Origin: Glebionis coronaria
Taxonomy: Eukaryota > Streptophyta > Magnoliopsida > Asterales > Asteraceae
Direction of reading: 5' to 3'
Assembly: GCA_025667525.1 (NCBI GenBank)
Contig: CM046882.1
Coordinates: forward strand, 527,770,618 to 527,834,617
Length of the DNA stretch: 64,000 bases
In this document: one piece after another, positions 61,037-64,000 of the stretch
How positions within the stretch are numbered: the stretch's first letter is position 1
Layout: every line of letters starts with the position of its first letter
Notes under the pieces: model-generated
Databases searched by the model: none
Told to the model about the DNA's origin: nothing
The model's input: only the letters and a program-made list of their open reading frames with translations
Made by a program: the position numbers and the translations under genes

Positions 61037-64000
61037 TGATATGAGCTTAAACTCATATCCTTTTATCAACAAATAACCCTAAAACATGAAGCAAAATACC
61101 AATTTATCTTGCAAAAACAGTGTTATGTGGTATGTTTGTGTTTGTGTACACTTGTGTAGGTAAAAGGATACATTTTCAAGCAAAAAAGAAAAATCAAGCT
61201 CAAATGGATGAAAAAGACAAAGAAGGATCAAAAGTGACAAGACTTTGAAGTACAAGGACCTATCTTGACAAGTTGTCAAAGTTGAAGGACTAAAAGTGCA
61301 AATATTGTGAAAGTCAAGATTCAAGTCAAACTTGGTCAACTCTCAAGTCAACTCAGTCAAAGGACTATTTTGTTCAAGAATGAAAGTTGAAGGACCAAAT
61401 ATGTCAAAAGAATGAAGCTCCTAGCTCAAAACAACAATCTGCCAAGTATAGGGACTAATTCTGCCAACATTTGAAAGTTATTCAAAGTTTAATCCATGTG
61501 ACAAAGAATGGACCAATGAGAGGAGAGTAAATAAATCACACGGATCACCAAGCCATGCATTTATTACCCACTCACAGCCGCCATTCATTAATACCCAATC
61601 ACAACAGTGTGATCCGTGTGACGCTTTTTCAGCCATTCACATGTTGACACGTGGCATCTTCAAGAAGGAAAATTTTTACCAGGATCGCGTTTGAGCTACA
61701 AGCCATTTCATGGAAATATTTCAACACCAAAATTGATCATTTTGAAGAGACGAACACAATGGTGCAAATCAATTAACATGAAGATCAATAATAAAGAAAA
61801 ACCCAAATCCTTGTTCATACCTGCAAATGCAATTATGCAGAATTGTCCATGTGGAAAGCTGGGATTGGTCCTGACACGTCACCAACCCCAACTAACTCTT
61901 CCTTCATGCCTATAAATAGATGGATAGGACTTCATTTGTAATGGGTAGCTTAATTTTGTAGAAACACATAGTTTCTCAATTCCTTTCCCTTTCCTCCATT
62001 TTTACCCTAGCTACTCAAGAGTCTGACAAACTCTTGAGTTAGTTAGTTAGTTACTTACCTTTTAACAACTTTGTAACCGTTTTTCATTGAATAAAATTCA
62101 AATCTTCCATTTCCCGCCGAAACTGTTCTTCCTATTACTGTTCATTACCTGCTGATATTGGATACTTGAGTTGTTGTTTTGTGTTTGTTATGATCATAGA
62201 TTGATCATAACTGACCTTGTAGGAGTTTGTTAGCTGTTCTTGAAGAATTCAGTTCATTCCATAGTTTTTGAAGATTTCAAGCTTGTTGATGATGACTGTT
62301 GATTGTTAGCTGTTATTGTTGATTGATTGTTGTCCTAGTGATAAGGTGGTGGTTATCACTAGGCTAAGAGAGCTCAGCGCTCCTCTTCTTCTCAATGGAT
62401 TACTTCAAATGGTTTTAAAGCTCTCATTTTTGTTCCACTGAATTTGTCAATTGCATGCTTATTTTCTTAGTGTAATCTAGTTGATTGCATGATAAAAGCT
62501 GTTTAGAATTGCTGATTGTTTGATTGTTGATTGCTTATAGTTTAATTTTGTTTACTTGTTCTTTGATTTGAAATAAGTTCTAGCTTTTAGCCTAGTTCAG
62601 TCATTTTTGGCCTTGTATCTTGTTTGTAGTTCTAGTAGTGATAAGTACTTGTTCACTTCTTTCAAACTTTTCATTTTGATCACTGAGTATAGCTTGCTAT
62701 AGAATTTCATTAAGTTCAACTTCAAAATCAAATTGTCTTCACAAATTTTCATAAAAACCAGTTAAAGGAGTGTTTGGGAATAGCTTAACAAGAGTTTTCA
62801 AGAATTGAGTTTTAGTTTGTTAAAGTTCATTTGCAATTAAAAGGTGGTTATTAAGTGTTTCAAGTCATTTACAAGTCAAAAAGATAGTCAAACAGGCAAA
62901 TGGCATGAAAAATATTTGGGTTGATTTCAGTCAGTTTTGTCATTTAGAAGTTGCCATTTTGATTTGATCAGTACTCATTCAATTCTAGATGAAATTGTAC
63001 CAAATTTGTTCTCAATCATAGCTTATATCATAGAGATTCAAATTCCAAAAGCATTTTCTACAGTTTACAATAAGCAGATAGAAATAAGCATAATTCAGAT
63101 AAGCCAACTTAAGTCAAGTTTCTGTAAATGAGAACTGGAAATTTGTATCTCCTTATCCTATTCATAAACATGGCCATTTTTCTTCACAAATCCATTTAAA
63201 ACATTGAGTTACTTGATTTTTGAAAGTTTCATCTTTTTGAAAAATAAGCTGGTCAACACTGGTCAACGCTGGTCAACGATAAGCCCATTTTCAGCTTAAT
63301 TCATATTCCCAGCTTATTTCTTGATGAAAAAGGTTCTAGTTTGATTTCCCGTTCATTACTTGGATAGCTTAATCAGTTTCATTAAGAAAATCAAGTTGTG
63401 ACTGTTTAGATTTTGCTATAGCTTATTTTGTGCTTATTGATAAGTGCTCATTTGCTTATTTCACAACTTTAGCCAATTTCATTTTACACACGTAGCTTAT
63501 TTTGGATTTAAATCATTTTGCAACTTGTCTCATTGAATTTGGTTGAGTAATAAGCTCAAACGAGCTTATTTGTACCTTAAACCCGTTTTTGGCTTAAATA
63601 GTTCTTGAAATTGCTTTTTGGTCCCTATAGTTTTAAACAGTGTGTATACTTGGCTAAACTTCCAAGTTTTTAGGGTTTGCAATTTGTTAGCCCTTGCAGT
63701 TTTGGAAGTTGCTAATTTCAGTTAGCAAGTTGTTAGTTTGTTACATTTTTGGTTAGTTGGTTATCAGATTTGCATAATTGATCCTTGTAGTTAACAGATT
63801 TACACTTTTAGTCCCTAGATTTGTCAGAATTCACATTTAAAGCATTTATCTTACCTAGAATTTACAATTTCAGTCCTTTTAGTTTCATATTTTGCATTTT
63901 GAAATTTACTTGAATAAAAATTTGGTATTTGCAAATTGTTTTACATATAAGTAGGTAATATTTTTCCGTTTTGCAAGGCTTTGTTAAATTAGCAAATAGA
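61037..64000 (+). repeat. 3' LTR of element F, cut by window end
   Basis: First 2964 bp of the LTR, matching 49526 to about 52479. It carries three GGTCAACNCTG-type units near 63250 where the 5' copy has two, plus scattered substitutions. Confidence 0.92.

Larger units (their letters stand above)
49526..64000 (+). mobile_element. Element F: Athila-lineage Ty3/gypsy retrotransposon, older, runs off window
   Basis: 5' LTR 49526-52584, primer site, gag-pol 53362-59060 with a stop and a frame change, post-pol region, and 3' LTR from 61037 past the window end. The LTRs differ by several substitutions and one extra 11-bp GGTCAACNCTG unit, so F is clearly older than E. Its right target duplication cannot be seen; the left flank is GTACT (49521-49525). 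Confidence 0.92.

Overview
The window is nuclear DNA of a flowering plant. It is AT-rich, has GT-AG introns, a plant receptor-kinase gene family and layers of nested LTR retrotransposons of plant-specific lineages (Athila and Tekay-like Ty3/gypsy, Sirevirus Ty1/copia). The kinase family and the copia extra ORF remind me of composites (Asteraceae), but that is recall and not proven. There are no prokaryotic, organellar, CRISPR, rRNA or tRNA features.

Host part, about 1-8.7 kb. Two tandem copies of a kinase gene are present. Copy 1 (1-1631, 5' part outside the window) is a decayed pseudogene. Copy 2 (3481-8516) starts with an intact CrRLK1L/FERONIA-like cytosolic kinase domain. Short introns then lead to a second, CRK-like domain whose catalytic residues are degenerate (HCN for HRD, DFR for DFG). 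This kinase-pseudokinase gene has an hAT-type MITE in one intron, a frame change at the start of one exon, and a 1.85-kb gag-only LTR element with a perfect CTCTC target duplication inside that exon. A 57-bp kinase scrap lies between the copies.

Downstream, 8.7-11.8 kb, are a TIR element that captured part of a PPR gene (8702 to about 10464) and the 5' LTR and leader of a copia-type element with two 37-bp repeat arrays.

From 11.8 to at least 64 kb everything is nested retrotransposon. Element A (+) is a LARD-like element with 3.26-kb LTRs and a 2.5-kb non-coding interior; its 3' LTR is cut by a related element B (-) and by a Tekay-like element C (-) with decayed integrase. A Sirevirus-like copia element D (-) follows with RT/RNase H, a very large second ORF split by one frame change, hairpin minisatellites and repeated polypurine tracts. 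D is interrupted by E (+), a 10,672-bp Athila element with 2062-bp LTRs of equal length, CTAAG target duplications and an uninterrupted gag-pol ORF. Next is F (+), an older Athila element with diverged LTRs and broken gag-pol; its 3' LTR runs off the window.

The two most unusual signals are non-coding. (1) Elements A and B each carry five hairpins in a 3+2 layout; a G-N-N-TGGGA loop is conserved where it can be compared, while stems differ but stay complementary, including G-U pairs, which suggests a selected RNA structure in a non-autonomous retroelement. (2) Element E carries 20 copies of an 11-bp near-palindrome, TTGCGSCGCAA, always in pairs about 21 bp apart, in both LTRs, inside gag in two reading frames, and after pol. 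This suggests a DNA-binding module and not a protein motif.
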